The notes under the pieces were generated by a model that worked only from the letters and a program-made list of their open reading frames with translations, ran no database searches and was not told where the DNA came from. From positions 93,808,965 through 93,872,964 of the forward strand of contig NC_044572.1 of assembly GCF_901933205.1 (NCBI RefSeq): a stretch of 64,000 nt of DNA. Reading direction: 5' to 3'. Both the position numbers and the translations under genes were made by a program. Shown in pieces: positions 25,470 through 38,270 of this stretch. Positions within the stretch are counted from its first letter, which is position 1. Each line of letters starts with the position of its first letter. Source of the DNA: Camarhynchus parvulus (Eukaryota > Chordata > Aves > Passeriformes > Thraupidae).

Positions 25470-28400
25470 GTGTTTCTCTCTGCAAATCCTACAATTTTGC
25501 TAGAGCAATAAAACAGGATTTCACAGTTCTAACCTCCCTAGCAAACATGACTAACATTATGCAATTCCAAATATAGAGAAATAGGGGAAGGGGTACATTT
25601 ATTTTTGCACATAAATAAGAAATTTAAAAACAAAAACTATTTAAAGTTGCAACTAAAAGAAAATTGGTATTAATTGTAATTATGCACAAAGCTAACATGA
25701 ACATTTATCTGTGCGTATGAAAAACCACTTAATTCCAACATTATAAACTCAATGGGTGTGAATTTGTTAAATGTTATTAGTTTGAGTTACATAAAATTTA
25801 TTGATGGAAAAAAAAGAAACAAACCAGCAACAACAATTAAAAAAAACCCCAACACACCTCTTGTTTTAAGAATATATCTGTCAGTTCAACTGAATATTGG
25901 GAGTGCTCCCAGAACTTCTCACACCCACACAAGCCTATTTTCAAGGTGGAGGTTGACATCAACATACCTGAGACATGTAACAACAAAATCCACAACTAAC
26001 CTAACTGTATATGCTTTTAGCAGATATAACATAAAGACATAAATATGTGTGCAACATCAAACAGTATTATCTTTGCACATTTTCTCCAATGTCCTGAAAA
26101 AAACCCCAGTATTGCTTTAATTATAAGTTTTTATATCAGAACTACTTTAGTTATAAATAAGACTTCTAAATTGAGCTCCAAGTAGTAACATTTGCAGTGT
26201 CCAGAAAGCATTCCCATACAGAAAAGTACCACCAGAAAAATACAAAAAAATACACAAAAACATACATGTCCCTTTCCTAAACAAAAGGGGAGCAGCTGGC
26301 TATTCCAGTTCTGGAAGATTCTGTGACTTGGTTCTATGACTGGTTGAGGGAAGGTTAAGTAATTTGAGTAACTTTCAATCTCTAAATATTGTAGTGTATT
26401 TTACAATTGAGTATTTACTAGCTGGATCAACTGCAGTGAAATTACACCTTAGAAAAAACCAATTCCTTGTAGGATTCATTATATAAATTCCAGTTTCTCT
26501 ATTTCACCTGAAGTTGTTAACTTCTGAGGGCATTCCTGCCAGGAGGCCAAGATCTCCCAGCTGTACCATTGCTGCCAGGCTCCCATTTCAGTGGCATGGT
26601 GGAGTGGAGGCCCTGGAGGATGCAAATTCAAATAAACTTCCTCAAGCAAACTGCCATGAAGTCCCAGAAAATTTGCCAGATAGGAAGGCAGGAAACAAGT
26701 TGGAAGTTTGCACTTCCTTAGAATGTTTCATTTTGGGCAAATCCACATTCCTTAAAGAAAATGTTGATAAAATATTTTTTAACAGCTTCCTTGTCGCTCA
26801 GCCAGGTTTCTGGAGGAAATGAGGAGAAATGAAACCTTGCTCGGAAATCCCAGTCTAGAAACTGGCCTCCCTTAGGGCCAGAGCTGCTCTCTGTGAACTG
26901 GGCAATAGCCTGTTCTTTTAGATCTGACTACAGGGATCAGTTTCATGATCTGAAATAAAGCAGCATCCAGTGGCTGACCCCGAGGTGCACAGTAAAGGTC
27001 TGTCATGGGAGATACACGTAAAGATGGGCTACGCACAACTTAACAGTGGAGTACAGTTTGTGTTTGCTCGTGCTCAACAGGAAGCTGCAGGAGGAAGCCC
27101 TGTTTTTACAGACCTCTGCACTGTACAATGGTCCGCTGCTCAGCTACCTATAAACAGGCATGGCAGAGCAAGAAATCACTGGAAGTCTAAAGTTTAGATT
27201 TATCACACTCATTCTTCTGCTTTACTGGGGCTTTACCGTTATTTTAGGTGCTTTTGGTTGTGTTGTGGATTTTTAAACAACTGGCTAAACTACAAAGGCT
27301 ACAATCAGCCAAAAAACACTGACTCTGAGAATACTAGTTCCCTCAGTTTGGTTAGCTTCCTACTGAAGCCAAGTGTTTTGAAAAAATGAAGCTGTATCTA
27401 CAATTTTAAGACTTTTTTGCATAGGGGTTAAGATAAAGCCTGCAGCAATCCTAAGGGAAATCTCCAAGCCCATTTTTAAATCAACATGCTGAAAGTATCA
27501 AGTAGGAGCTATAGAAGACTTGGGTTGAAACGTATTGGTATCACTTTACTTATGTCCAGCTGAACTTTCTGACAGGAAGACCTGGGTAGATCAGCATTCA
27601 CTGCAGGGAATGGTCACTTATTAAGGGGGTTACAAAAACTTTTTTTTCTAGGGACAAAAATACAACATGTAATATTGAGGAACTCTCCAGTAGTTCCTCA
27701 TCAACAGGGTAAGAGCACTGTAAAAAAAAAATTAACTTACTGAGCAATTCAACATAGGTTTTCTTTCCCTGAAGTGTAGTCATATAGCACATCTCCTCTA
27801 CACATTCAAAATCTGAATAACTGGGCCACTTGGCCCGTGTGAGTAACCTATTTTACTGTCATATTTATATTAACAAACAATTATACTTAATAATCATTCA
27901 TGCTGCTTGACTTACTAATCTTATCAGATAACAGAACGCGCACCAGCAATATAAAAGAGCCATGACAAAAACTTATCACCCAGCCTTCAGCTGTATACAG
28001 AAGTATTGGAGAGAATGAAGATAAAACAGATTCCCAAATTCACACACACCTCCCAGTATTGAAGGTCAAGCAAGAAAGGATGGAAGCAATTCCTGCTTCC
28101 ACACCCACAGATACCAGTAATGGCAGCCTCTGTCACTAGAAGGTGCATCAGAGGGCTGTACAGGCAGATCAGTACTTGGGTGCTGGTGGCAAGAACCTGC
28201 TAAGATGGGGAAGGTGACACACTTGTGACAAAAACTATTCCATTATTCACTACTAAACATTCATTTTGTGCCAAATTTGCAGTATATTTGAGTAACAGCA
28301 CTGCTGATGGCTCAGTCTACATTATGCCAAATATGTATCTGCACCACAAATGCCGTGTTTAAACCCGGCACTCTGGTTTGCCTCAATGTGCTGATGACCC

Positions 28401-28584
28401 AGGAAACACCATGAGGGTGTAAGAGCGGGCAAACCAAGCCCAAAAAAATCCTTTAATTCTGCAAACAGTGGTTTTAGCAAATTCTGTCTTCTCGTGATAT
28501 TATCCTCAAGAGTTATTCAGTACCCAGCTGAAGTTTCCATTGCACAGAGCACTTCATCTGCTGTGAGGAGTGGCAAACACAACC
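25470..28584. other. Non-coding DNA, no gene seen
   Basis: AT-rich to average composition. Short unrecognised open frames at 25752-26042 and 26514-26822. A weak GATTCTGTGACTTGGTTCTATGAC string at about 26309-26332 recalls the CR1 3' octamer microsatellite but has no CR1 body attached. Nothing else supportable. Confidence 0.5.
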
Positions 28585-28614
28585 AACACACACACACACC
28601 ACACACACACACAC
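28585..28614. repeat. CA microsatellite
   Basis: About 14 CA units with one interruption (ACC). Confidence 0.95.
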
Positions 28615-29229
28615 TGGAGCCTTTCTTTCCATCAGGGCACTTATCGGGTCTTTTTTTTCTTTCCTCCCCAGACACCTATCTCCACAAAACTTTCAGGAAC
28701 AGAGGCCGTAACCTGAAGTACTATAATAAGGTGTAAATCATGTCTCAAAGACAGATCGATCAAAGTAGGGGACGGTAGTAGGCTGTTCATCTCTCGAGGA
28801 TTTAAGACATTACCTTCAAATGAAAAAAAATAAGCATTTTAAAATTTCGTTTTCTTTTCACCTAAGGCCCTAGCAAACAGTATAAATTTTGAGCAGCCAT
28901 ATCTATTTTTCAGTGGCTAAACTGGCAAATGTTTCTGGGCATTGCCATATTTCACAAACCGTGAGGGGTTTTCTGCTGTAGTTTTGGGCCCAGTGAGATT
29001 CAGAAAGTACAAAAGGGCACATAAGATGCTGTACGTTTTATACCCAGTAAACTCTGATCTGCGATTGATTTACACAGTGTGCTAAGTCTTTATTTCTTTT
29101 CCTTTAGCTTGGCAACATAATTTCACTTTGATGGTCAGCCTTTCAATTAATCAAAGTGGACACAGCGTTTGCAGCTTCTTTTGAAGTCAAAAAGAATGGT
29201 GTGCTCAGGACCTCTTAAAATGAGACCAC
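28615..29229. other. Non-coding DNA, no gene seen
   Basis: AT-rich sequence with a small CpG-containing patch near 28755-28800. No gene or repeat identified. Confidence 0.5.
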
Positions 29230-29400
29230 TTATTTAGGTACTTAAAGATGGCTGTCAACACCTAACTCCAGTCTCCTAAGTTTGAAATTGCTGACTTTAG
29301 TAATTTGCCCAAGGAAAGTGAACCTGGGGCACAGAGAGAACTACACAAAATCCTACCTCTCATGACCAAGAAGTCCTTGGCTCTTAGTTATAAGTGCAGA
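29230..29400 (-). repeat. MIR/CORE-SINE-like remnant
   Basis: Plus-strand words in order: TTAGGTACTTAAAGATGG, TCCTAAGTTTGAAATTGCTG, TAATTTGCCCAAGG, then a decayed GGCACAGAGAGAAC and AAATCCTACCTCTC. This follows the well-known amniote pattern ('GACTTGCCCAAGGTCACACAG ... GGCAGAGC ... AACCCAGATCTCC') that is the reverse complement of MIR-type SINEs. It is strongly diverged and functionless as an element. Subfamily cannot be given. Confidence 0.5.
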
Positions 29401-31742
29401 CAAAGCTCTCTTTTGACTGGTTTGCCAGTACTGAAACTCAATTCAAGTACGCAGAAGTAGACCATTTCTAAAATGCTGGTTTGGTCAGAACTGTTTTCTA
29501 GTGGGATCTTATGTCCAACTGCAATTATGTGATAATGGAATCCAGACATGGATTTACAGAAATCAGAGGAACATGGCAAACTTATAAGGCATTTCTCTGT
29601 GTTTGACTACTCAGATGAATTGCATCCAGGTCTGCTGAGCCCTGGCTGTACCGTGCTTAATTTCAATGCCCAGAGGCAGACAGCCTGATACAGGAAGCAG
29701 TGGCTGACATTGCAGCCCAGCACACAAGCCAGCAACACACTTCCTTTGTAGAAGCGTTAACGCATTCACAAGACCTCTTCTCATAAACTAACAAGTGCTG
29801 CAGCATTAATAAAGTCTAGGAAAAAAGAATTAGCATCAGGGTGGAGCTGATACATTTTCCAGTCCAATGTCTTTTTTCCCTCCGTTATGTGTCAAACAGC
29901 TTGTTTGTGCTGACATGCAAGTGTAGCTGGCACAGGTGACGGGAGACGACGTGCTACATGAAGGAGACACCAGAGTTCATACCAGGGCCGTGGCGAGCTG
30001 GCTCCTGGTTGTTGGGCCACACCAAGCCCAGAGCACCAGACTGCAGCGATGGCCGCTCCCTGCCCTTGTTAAATCAAAGCGGCAGCAGCAGCATGCCAAA
30101 CAAATGCTTTGCTTTGCTTGACAGACCTTTTAAGAGATGTACATGAACTACAAAGGTCCAGGGAGGAGTTATGGTGCTAGAAACAGGGAAATGGATTGTA
30201 CTTTGTAACTTGCAAGAGATCACAAAAAGCCATAAGCACTTTTTCCTTCTGTTTAGAAATGCATCCTGCTCTTCAGTTATAACACATAATACATTACACC
30301 AGAGTATGGCAGGTAAAATACTTGCTTTGTAAAGTTTTTGGGGTGTACTGATTCCCAATACTCCGTTCTCCAATAGAGAGAAGGAGAGTTCAAAATAAAC
30401 TCAATATTTAGATAACTAGAAGCATACACTGCCATTCATCTAATGCTAGTCCATCTTTTCTTCAGCAAAGTATTTTGCACTTCATATATATTATGAAACA
30501 TTCCTCCACCACAGTATTTTTGATACCACTAGCAGTTCCACTGGTAGACCAGATTTCTAGGCATAGGGCCCTTAACAGAAACACTACAAAATAAAATTTC
30601 CTCAAAAATTTTCAAAATGAGGAGGGAAGGAAGCAAGCCAGGAAGTACAGAAATGGCAGCACATAAAATCTGGATGATGCTGTGTTTCAGTGTCACAAGT
30701 AGAGATATAATCAAAAGCTTTCATAGTTGATATATGTCTTCATCTACAAAATGTAATACTCCCACAATCAGATATTTTCAAAACCCACTGATATCTAATT
30801 TTTACTGAAGATTTCATATTTTGCATTTGGGATTTATTATTTTTAAAAGTTTAAAATGCATCAGTAAGAACACAGGATGTGCTAAAACATTACATTTCAT
30901 ACATTTTGAATTCTGCCTAAAATACTCAGTTCATCTCCCTCTCAAGTCTCAACTTTTGTAACAGCAACCATACAGCAAATTTTCACAATAAACTGGGATT
31001 TACAGGGTACCACTGGTTGACAGTTGAAGTTCAAAAAAATTTATACCACAACACTACAGTACTCACTGCACTAGCAAACAGGCAAAATACAAAATAAGAT
31101 TCTCTAAGTGATCCATAGAAGACAGAAGTGTCAGCCAGTCTATATTATAAAAATCTTGAAATTAAGAAATTGCAATTCCTAAAACAGAAATTCTTGAAAT
31201 GAAAATAGAAGCAAATGGAATAATCTGTTCAATTAACTGTAACACAGTAGCCTATGATAGCAGCTAGCCTAGGACTCAGAAGTTTATCAGGAGAAAGAAA
31301 TGACAATGTTTAGTATAGCACTCTGAAAGGGACAGGAACAAAATACTGTTTCCCATCACAAATTTGCTTGTAAAACATGCATGCCACCTCAGAAAAACAG
31401 TCATGTGCCTAAATAATCTGCAAAGCCTCATTGCAAACACCACCAAAACTATGTATCTTAAGGAAGTAAATCACTTTTAAGACAACTGAACTTGTAGGAA
31501 CACTGCAAACAAGTGTGTCCCTTAACACTTATTCCATAAAAGTTCCTATGGAAAGACAATCTTAAATGATCAATGTCATTTGGATGTGCTGCATCCAGCC
31601 TAAGTAATGGTGCACAGACTTAGCAGCAGAACTGCTTTGTGGGTATATCTTAGAGCCCAATAATGCCCACTTACAGGGGGCATTAAGATTAAGAAGATGA
31701 TCAAAACATATTACACCTCCCAGTCTTCACATACAACCTACT
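29401..31742. other. Non-coding DNA, no gene seen
   Basis: Contains only short unrecognised open frames (up to 99 codons at 30074-30373, minus strand). No repeat family recognised. Confidence 0.5.
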
Positions 31743-31772
31743 TTCCTCTTGTACCTTGAGGTACAAGAGGAA
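31743..31772. repeat. Perfect 13-bp hairpin
   Basis: Arms TTCCTCTTGTACC (31743-31755) and GGTACAAGAGGAA (31760-31772) are exact reverse complements around the 4-base loop TTGA. As RNA it would form a stable stem-loop in either orientation. It is too short for a typical pre-microRNA (about 30 nt against 60 or more). Confidence 0.9.
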
Positions 31773-33204
31773 TCAGAAATCTCTGAACCTTAATATAGAA
31801 TCAAAAGCAAAGGTTGACCAGTATCAAAAAGTATTTCTCAGCTCAGCACACTCAATGTAGTTCATTGTAAGCTATTCCATTCCCTTCTTACACAATCTGC
31901 TGCACATGTATTGTTGTGTTTTACTGCGTACTCTGTAAACAATATTATGCAAAACCACAAAGTAGCCAACAACACAGCATAAAAGCAGAAGACTTGCTCC
32001 AAACAAACACAGCTCACCTTCCCTTCTCTCTGCAGGCAGGGAGTGTCCTGCTCAGAACATCTCACTACTGAGTCAAGAGAAAGAAAAGGTGAGACAACTG
32101 CAGCAAATGCAAGGCAGCCAAAACTAAGGGTATCCTTAAACACATGAATGTGGAACAGGTGAGCAGATGTAAGCTGCCATGGGCATAGATCCAGTTACTT
32201 AGATACAAACAATCTGTGGAAATATTTGCTCAGCCTATTCAGTTCTGCAAACTGCGTCATGATTTGTATCACATGTGAGCAAGTAACTCACAAACAGAGA
32301 TTTATAAACAAACTGCTTACTGAAAATCACCTACTCAAGTCCAAGAGGCACATTTAAACAGGAACAGAGCAATGGCCCTTCATCAAGCATCTGTGCCTCC
32401 AGCTTCTACATTTGTGTGGTCTAACACAATTCCTGAAAGTGGATAGCTCGCAGTGAGTCAATCTGGCTATGACACAGGAAAATAAACATTTACACAAACA
32501 GTTTTATATGCACCATAACTAACTAGTCAGTTTACCATTACTTGGATGTCTTAAGTTTAGAAAATACAGCACTATCTTTATTTGTTCTTTGCTTTAAAAC
32601 AAAACACAAAATTTCCACCAAAACTTAAAAGGGGTAATACTAAAACCAGCATTAAAAATATGAACATGATGAAATCCAAAAATGTTTCTTCACATCACAC
32701 ACAAGCCAGGGCACACAACTTATATATGTATGCAGATGATTATAAAGAGAGATTTTACATCACATGAAAATTAATTTGTGTTTCATAAAGATTAAAAGAA
32801 TCATCTAGAGCCCCCTTTCTTGATATGTGGAATGTTTTCTATTGCAGCCAATGACTTCATCTTTTTAACAGTATTTAGTATTTCTAACCCATTTCCCTGT
32901 TGCTACACCTTTCCACCACCTCCCTGTTCCCAAGCAAGGTATCTCCTTCGCAGTGTACACTTGCCTGCAGGGAGCTGACCCCCAACTTTGGAGGGCTGAG
33001 ATCAGACAGCATGGGTGTCCTGCAGGAACTGTGCTTGTGGATTTTCACTTTTCTTGTTTTCTCCTGCTGTCTCTCCTGTTAAAACTATTCCTCTGCTCCA
33101 AAAGTAGCAATCCTCTTTTCCTCTGGATTCCTCTGATAAACCTCATCAGCTATGCTCCAAGGCAACTGAACTCTACTTCTGTCAAGCTCAAAGGCTGCAA
33201 ATGC
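31773..33204. other. Non-coding DNA, no gene seen
   Basis: Unrecognised short open frames on both strands, for example 31862-32143 (minus). 32880-33180 is pyrimidine-rich and somewhat GC-richer. No gene supported. Confidence 0.5.
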
Positions 33205-33305
33205 TACCTCGTATCTGAGGAAGAGCTAGAAGTGCCTGAAGTTTATGTGTCTTTTCCAAGGGTATCAGCTGTTCAATCATGAGGTATTATCTCTCCCTAC
33301 AAACC
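33205..33305 (+). repeat. Possible ancient amniote repeat remnant
   Basis: The succession TATCTGAGGAAGAGCT, GTTTATGTGTCTTTTCC, TTCAATCATGAGGTATTAT and CTCTCCCTAC parallels an old amniote repeat of the form 'CTGAAGAAGAGCTCT... GCTTGTCTC ... GTCCAATAAAAGATATTACCTCACCC'. Word order and spacing agree, but divergence is high. A plus-strand open frame of 109 codons (32953-33282) overlaps it and is not considered coding. Confidence 0.35.
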
Positions 33306-34560
33306 TACCACTGAATTTTTCACACTGTATTGCTCATTTAAAAATTGTGCTCTGGTTTCTTCTGTGCTCTGTGGCAGCCATATATCAAGGAGCACTGGGA
33401 GAAGCTCCATTGCAAGGAGATACCAAATTATTTGGGTTAAACATTCCCAGTCATGTTACAGAATGGTGAAAAATAAGAAGAAACTAAATGGAATTAAAAT
33501 TTGTATTACAAACTGCAGCTCCCTGTATAAAGAAAATCACATGCCAGGAGTCCAAAGAATTAGGATGCAACTTCCCCTTTTATCAATACTTGCAGGCAAT
33601 CACTCACCTTTTTATGGAAAACAATGACCCTTTTTGATACAATGGTGACCCAGCTTAGAAGAGTAAATGGAAAGAAAGTATGAAAAAAAAGACTTTTTAT
33701 TATTCCTTGCAATCAAAATGTAAAAATTTAAATGATCTGAAAAAGCCCGTCTTTATTAAAGAATTGATGAAAGTGTGGGTCAGTACTATTATCCTTTTAA
33801 ATTAATAAAAAATTCCTGATCTTTTAAAATTCAGAAGAATGATGTATATTTAAAATATTCTGTAATTACTGCAAAAGTATTAATTAACAGTTCATGGATG
33901 CATAAGTAGTGAGATGAAGGAATGAGCCAACTACTCACTATAAATATAAGCTTAAAAATCATTTTATAGCATTTTTGTAGCTGTATGATGTTAGGCAGGT
34001 CATAACACTAGTACTTTTCCTCTGAAAACCTAATAATTATTAACCTTTTTAATTTTTAAACTGAATATTGACTTTGCAATAAATTGGAGTAAGTTCAATC
34101 TTACAGTCAATTCCAAACATGAAAGAGTTTCTCTCTCAGCTACACTGACCATTAGCACTAATTTACAGATATTTTCTTAGGCTTGACTCAAAGAGAAGTC
34201 TGAATTATCTTACTGCAAACGATTTTAAGTAACAGCACAATAATTCACATATAAAGCACAGAATTATAGATACATAAAATCACTATTTTCTCTACCAAAC
34301 TATAAAAGGATATTAGAAGTTACTCCAAATTGCATGGGAAAGCCTTAATGTACACAAAACAATCTTCCTTCCACAGTAAGACCCACAGGCATAGAGGAAA
34401 AGTATGAGATAACAATTAAAAATTCTGTTAACTTCAGCCCTTTAGGAAATGTAGTGGGTCTGCTTCTATATTTTAGGAATATTTTGTTCAATGTTTTTTG
34501 TTACCTCTTCAAAACAAACAAAAAAAAAAGCTTTCTGGTTAGATTTGATAATTACTAGTT
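33306..34560. other. Non-coding DNA with a minus-strand splice-flanked segment
   Basis: On the minus strand a long pyrimidine tract ending TTACTCTTCTAAG precedes a 46-bp segment (33653 down to 33608) that ends at the strong donor AAG|GTGAGT. Two of three frames are open, but such a short segment proves nothing. The remainder is AT-rich, with a run of A near 34520-34529. Confidence 0.4.
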
Positions 34561-35700
34561 CTGCATGCCGTTCTTCAACTCACAGAAATGTCCCTCTTGT
34601 CACCACAGGAGTCTGAACCACAGTGTAGTTAAGAAAGTCCCTCTTGCTCAGCTGGTTCTGGTCAGGCAGAGATTCTCTGCTCCTCCAGCCATTCCCTTCT
34701 CTCCCCTTTGCAATACTGAGCTGAGGTTGCACCCGCACACACAATGGGAAGGATTGCAACTTCTCATCCTGGGAACCCAGAGGGAGGAAAGAAGAGGTGG
34801 TGGGAGGGGAGCATTTCCTGTGCAGGACAAGCTGGAGAAATTAGTCAACAGACTAAGGAGAGGGTGGAAGATCCAGGGGTCCATGAGAAAAACACTTGTG
34901 GCACACAGGATGAGGGGACCTGAGCTGGGAGGGGAGAACTCACTTCAGTGATGTGAGAAACCAGCTGGGCAGAAAAGACCAGAATCAATGAGCTTGGAAT
35001 TTGCAATGACAGGATTTCATGGGGTCAACAGAGTTTGGACCAATGCATTCAGCTACAGGTTGGTGAATGAGCTAGAGAAGAGCCATTAAGAAAAGGGTGG
35101 GTAGAGGAAGCAAAACATGCCAGAAATAGGATTTTATAATAATAACATAGAAATCTTTCTAAAAAGTACAACTCAGAACTTCTCTATTTCATACTAACTT
35201 CTCCACGGACACAGAGCTGCCCCAATGGTGCAGAACACTCCTTCCAATATCTCTTTAGCAACAGAGGAAAAAATATTACTCATGCAGATAGTCACAGCCT
35301 TTTTGTGTAACTGCACTCCCGCACAGCATCCACAATACTGCCAGAATCTGGGTACAAATTCACTCCTTACTGCTGTATCAGACTCCTTTTTACTGTTGGG
35401 AAACTCACACCCCAACAGCTTTACACCCAGGAAATCCAGAGTATCAGATAATATATTTATGAGGTCAGTATTAACTTCCACCTTCAGAAACAATATTGGA
35501 TTATTTTCTATGTTTTTATATGTATGTATGAAGATAGAAACCTCCTCCAAACAAACCCTGAAGCACTGTCAAGAAAATTATTTCAGGATATGCTTTTTAA
35601 TGTGGACAGCAAACACCACATGGTCCAAAAGATAATTTGTGTCACACAGTGTCATATGTCTATTTAACTAAATGATGGGATATTTGTTTAATGTTCTCTG
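34561..35700. other. Locally GC-richer DNA with overlapping open frames, no recognised gene
   Basis: From 34561 to about 35060 purine-rich G+C-elevated sequence holds a 128-codon plus-strand frame. From 35194 to 35635 a 136-codon plus-strand frame and a 118-codon minus-strand frame overlap on opposite strands. None shows a known domain, signal peptide or membrane pattern, and no splice structure supports them. Long frames on both strands at once usually mean local stop-codon depletion by composition. A decayed retrocopy is the alternative. Confidence 0.4.
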
Positions 35701-35851
35701 GTAGATAAAAAAATAAGTAAATAAAGGAAAAAAAAAAAGAAAACGCCAAAAAACCCTAAATAACCTGGTTTTCTTATTATAAGGATAAAATCCTGTAATG
35801 GATGTTCATCAAAAGCATGAAAATAATCACTACATAGATTTTGTAAATTTG

Positions 35852-35881
35852 CTGACAGTTTAATTTTTAATAAACTGTCAG
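35852..35881. repeat. 11-bp inverted repeat
   Basis: CTGACAGTTTA (35852-35862) and TAAACTGTCAG (35871-35881) flank an 8-base AT spacer. Roughly one repeat of this length is expected by chance in the window. Confidence 0.85.
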
Positions 35882-37264
35882 GAATCTGGCATCTAGGAAA
35901 TAAATCAGGAAAGAGAAAACTCATTAAATTAAGGTCTGCAATGGAAGCATTTCTGGAGAAGCAACAACCTGCCAGAGTCCTCCCACCAAGCTCCCAAATG
36001 TTATGTGAAAGCCTTGCTAGTCTCTAAGTGACCAATCTTGCATTCTGATTACATACCCTCCAATTTCTAAGGCTCTAGACATCAATATAATGTAATTCTT
36101 CCGTCATTCCAACCCTCCAACATACCAAAATCTTCCATGTCTATGCCCTCAGCAGGTTTTCAAAACTACAATTTCATTTTGTGTGTGTGTAGCCAGGTCA
36201 ATAATGAAAATATTTAATAAGATCTATCCTAGTATAACCTTCAGAGTAATCACCTACTAGACTTCTCATTACTTTTTTTAATGCCCTTTGCCAAATCTGA
36301 AAGCCTGATTTTTATCAGTCATCAGTAGAGCCTAACACTTCTTGTTCACTAAAAAGAGACAAATTTCCCACTGATCAATACTTCCCCCCATTTTTTAGGC
36401 TGTCTGTTCACACTTATCCTTCTTTTTAAGGTGGTTACTCATCATCTGAGGTCTACGGCGCTTTCCTTCTAAGGTTTTTAATCTCATGAGCCAGATGCTT
36501 AGGCTGTGCTCTGCAGGCCCTTGTTAACCTTCAAAGAGAACACACACTTCTTCGCATGAAGATGTACTTTCCACAGCAGTCATTGGCAAGAAGCCAACAA
36601 AAAAGATCTAGAAAAGCTCTTATAACTGTTTCAGCTCAAAAATAATTTTAAGAATATTGTTAATCTTGGGAAAATATGGTATTCTGTTCTTTCAAAAAGA
36701 AAAAGAAATAAGAGCTCTGTGTATAATCAAACCATCTCAAAAAAAGAAAAAAAGAAAAAAGAAGAAAATAATGTACCCCTCTATCAAGAGATCAAATTTT
36801 TCACTGATCTATTTCAATTTGTACTTGACTTCTGGTTTAATTTAAGTCTGAAACTATTCTGGATCAGCAGAATTGTTTGATCCAGAAAAAGTCCAATCTC
36901 ACAAACCAAACTGTCAATGAAGGATGAACTGGCTGCACAGTGCCAGACATTCAGTGAACAATGCAGGTGGCTGCATAATGCCCATATATGATATCCAACA
37001 TTGTCTTAACTCTAGCACAATCCATCTGATTCTCTTACAAGAATATGGGGTATTTTTAAGTGGTATTTTTAACCAGCTGAAGAATTGGATTATAAAGAAA
37101 ATCATGACACTGAAGTTAGATGAATGCCAATAGAAAGTCAGAGGCTATAATAAGGTTAGGTCTCAGTAATTACTAGAAATTATATCTCTGGCATTGCACT
37201 ACTCCTGAAACAGAATACTGGCTGGCCTCAAGTCTTATAATGCTGTCTACCAGGTAGGAACACA
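35882..37264. other. Non-coding DNA with A-rich tract
   Basis: A-rich simple sequence at 36739-36768 (A runs broken by G). It looks like a tail but no retrocopy body is recognised next to it. Otherwise AT-rich without gene evidence. Confidence 0.5.
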
Positions 37265-37405
37265 AAGAGCTTGTTTCTGTTCTTGGCTCTACCATTGACT
37301 TATGTCCATGGCCAAATCTCTTTCCACACATCAGCTTTTCACTGGGATAAAGAAATACTCTCTTAGAATGAAAACTGATGAAAATGAGTATGTAATTGTG
37401 ATTTG
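37265..37405 (+). repeat. MIR/CORE-SINE-like remnant
   Basis: Ordered matches to the MIR-type pattern: TTTCTGTTCTTGGCTCTACC, ATTGACTTATGTCCATGGCC (the 'GTGACCTTGGGCAAGTCACTT' zone), ATCAGCTTTTCACTGGG (the 'CTCAGTTTCCCCATCTG' zone) and a GGATAAAGAAATACT end, followed by ACTGATGAAAATGAG. Spacing matches the consensus well. Old and diverged. Confidence 0.55.
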
Positions 37406-38096
37406 TTTATCCACTGCAAGATGTTCCTTTCTGTGTTTACACCCCTCTCTTCTAAAGATCTCCTGCCTTCACAATAGACATGAGTGTTAGAAGCAGGTAA
37501 CTGACTTTTTCCATACATCCTTATGGACTGGCCCATACCACAGTTGACAAATATTAAAAAGATCCATAATGACTTGAAATATGCCCACCAAAAGCCTAAC
37601 TCAAGCAGTATGTTCCCAGACCTAGTGATTGTCCCAAATCAACAAGGAAAAGACAAAGCTTGCAGTAAGGTTTACTCTCCAAAACAGTTTTTCATTGTAT
37701 GTAATTGTCCTTAAATCCCTCTGTGTGTAAACTCTCTACCCACTCTTCTCCCCATGTCACAGTTAGGGCTGAAAAAACTCTGCCATACTCGGAATCCAGT
37801 TTTAACCTCAAGACTAAAGGTGACAATTAGCTGGTCTGACCTGACTGCTAGTCCCATGCTGCAGGATCCTGTCTGCTACTTTAGTTTTATTCAGTTTCTG
37901 CTTGGCCAAAATCCCTTGAACCCTCTGCTAACTCTAGAGGTTACTTTCTTTGCCAGAGCATTAGGGTTTTGGAAGACTTGTCTTGGCTGCTTACTGAACT
38001 GAACACAATATGATCTGACACAGTTACCCTACCTACTCAGGTCTCTTAAAAAAGATTTTTAAAAAAGGTAAATAGGTAGCATGCTCTTTGCAATAG
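37406..38096. other. Non-coding DNA, no gene seen
   Basis: AT-rich to average composition. Short unrecognised plus-strand open frames at 37523-37714 and 37754-38002. Confidence 0.5.
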
Positions 38097-38132
38097 TGAT
38101 GATAATGATGATGATGATTATTAGTAGTAATG
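38097..38132. repeat. Imperfect GAT/TAG trinucleotide repeat
   Basis: GATGATAATGATGATGATGA is followed by ATTATTAGTAGTAATG. Trinucleotide simple sequence with interruptions. Confidence 0.9.
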
Positions 38133-38270
38133 TGGAATGAAGATTTGAAGTAGTTATTTTTAAACTGGGCTCTACAGACTTGCAAGTCTATAGGACAAAG
38201 CACCCAGAACTACAAGATACATCAGGTTTTTCCACCTTGCACTTAAACTTAGGCAGGTTAAAGCACTGAA

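Noticed and set aside
26309..26332. GATTCTGTGAC/TTCTATGAC words as a CR1 3' end
   Set aside because: No CR1 3' UTR sequence is attached; two loose octamers are not enough.
34565..34951. 128-codon plus-strand open frame
   Set aside because: Purine-rich GC-elevated patch gives stop depletion; no protein family resemblance and an opposite-strand frame is open too.
36739..36768. A-rich tract as the tail of a processed pseudogene
   Set aside because: No recognisable cDNA body upstream and the tract is interrupted by G.
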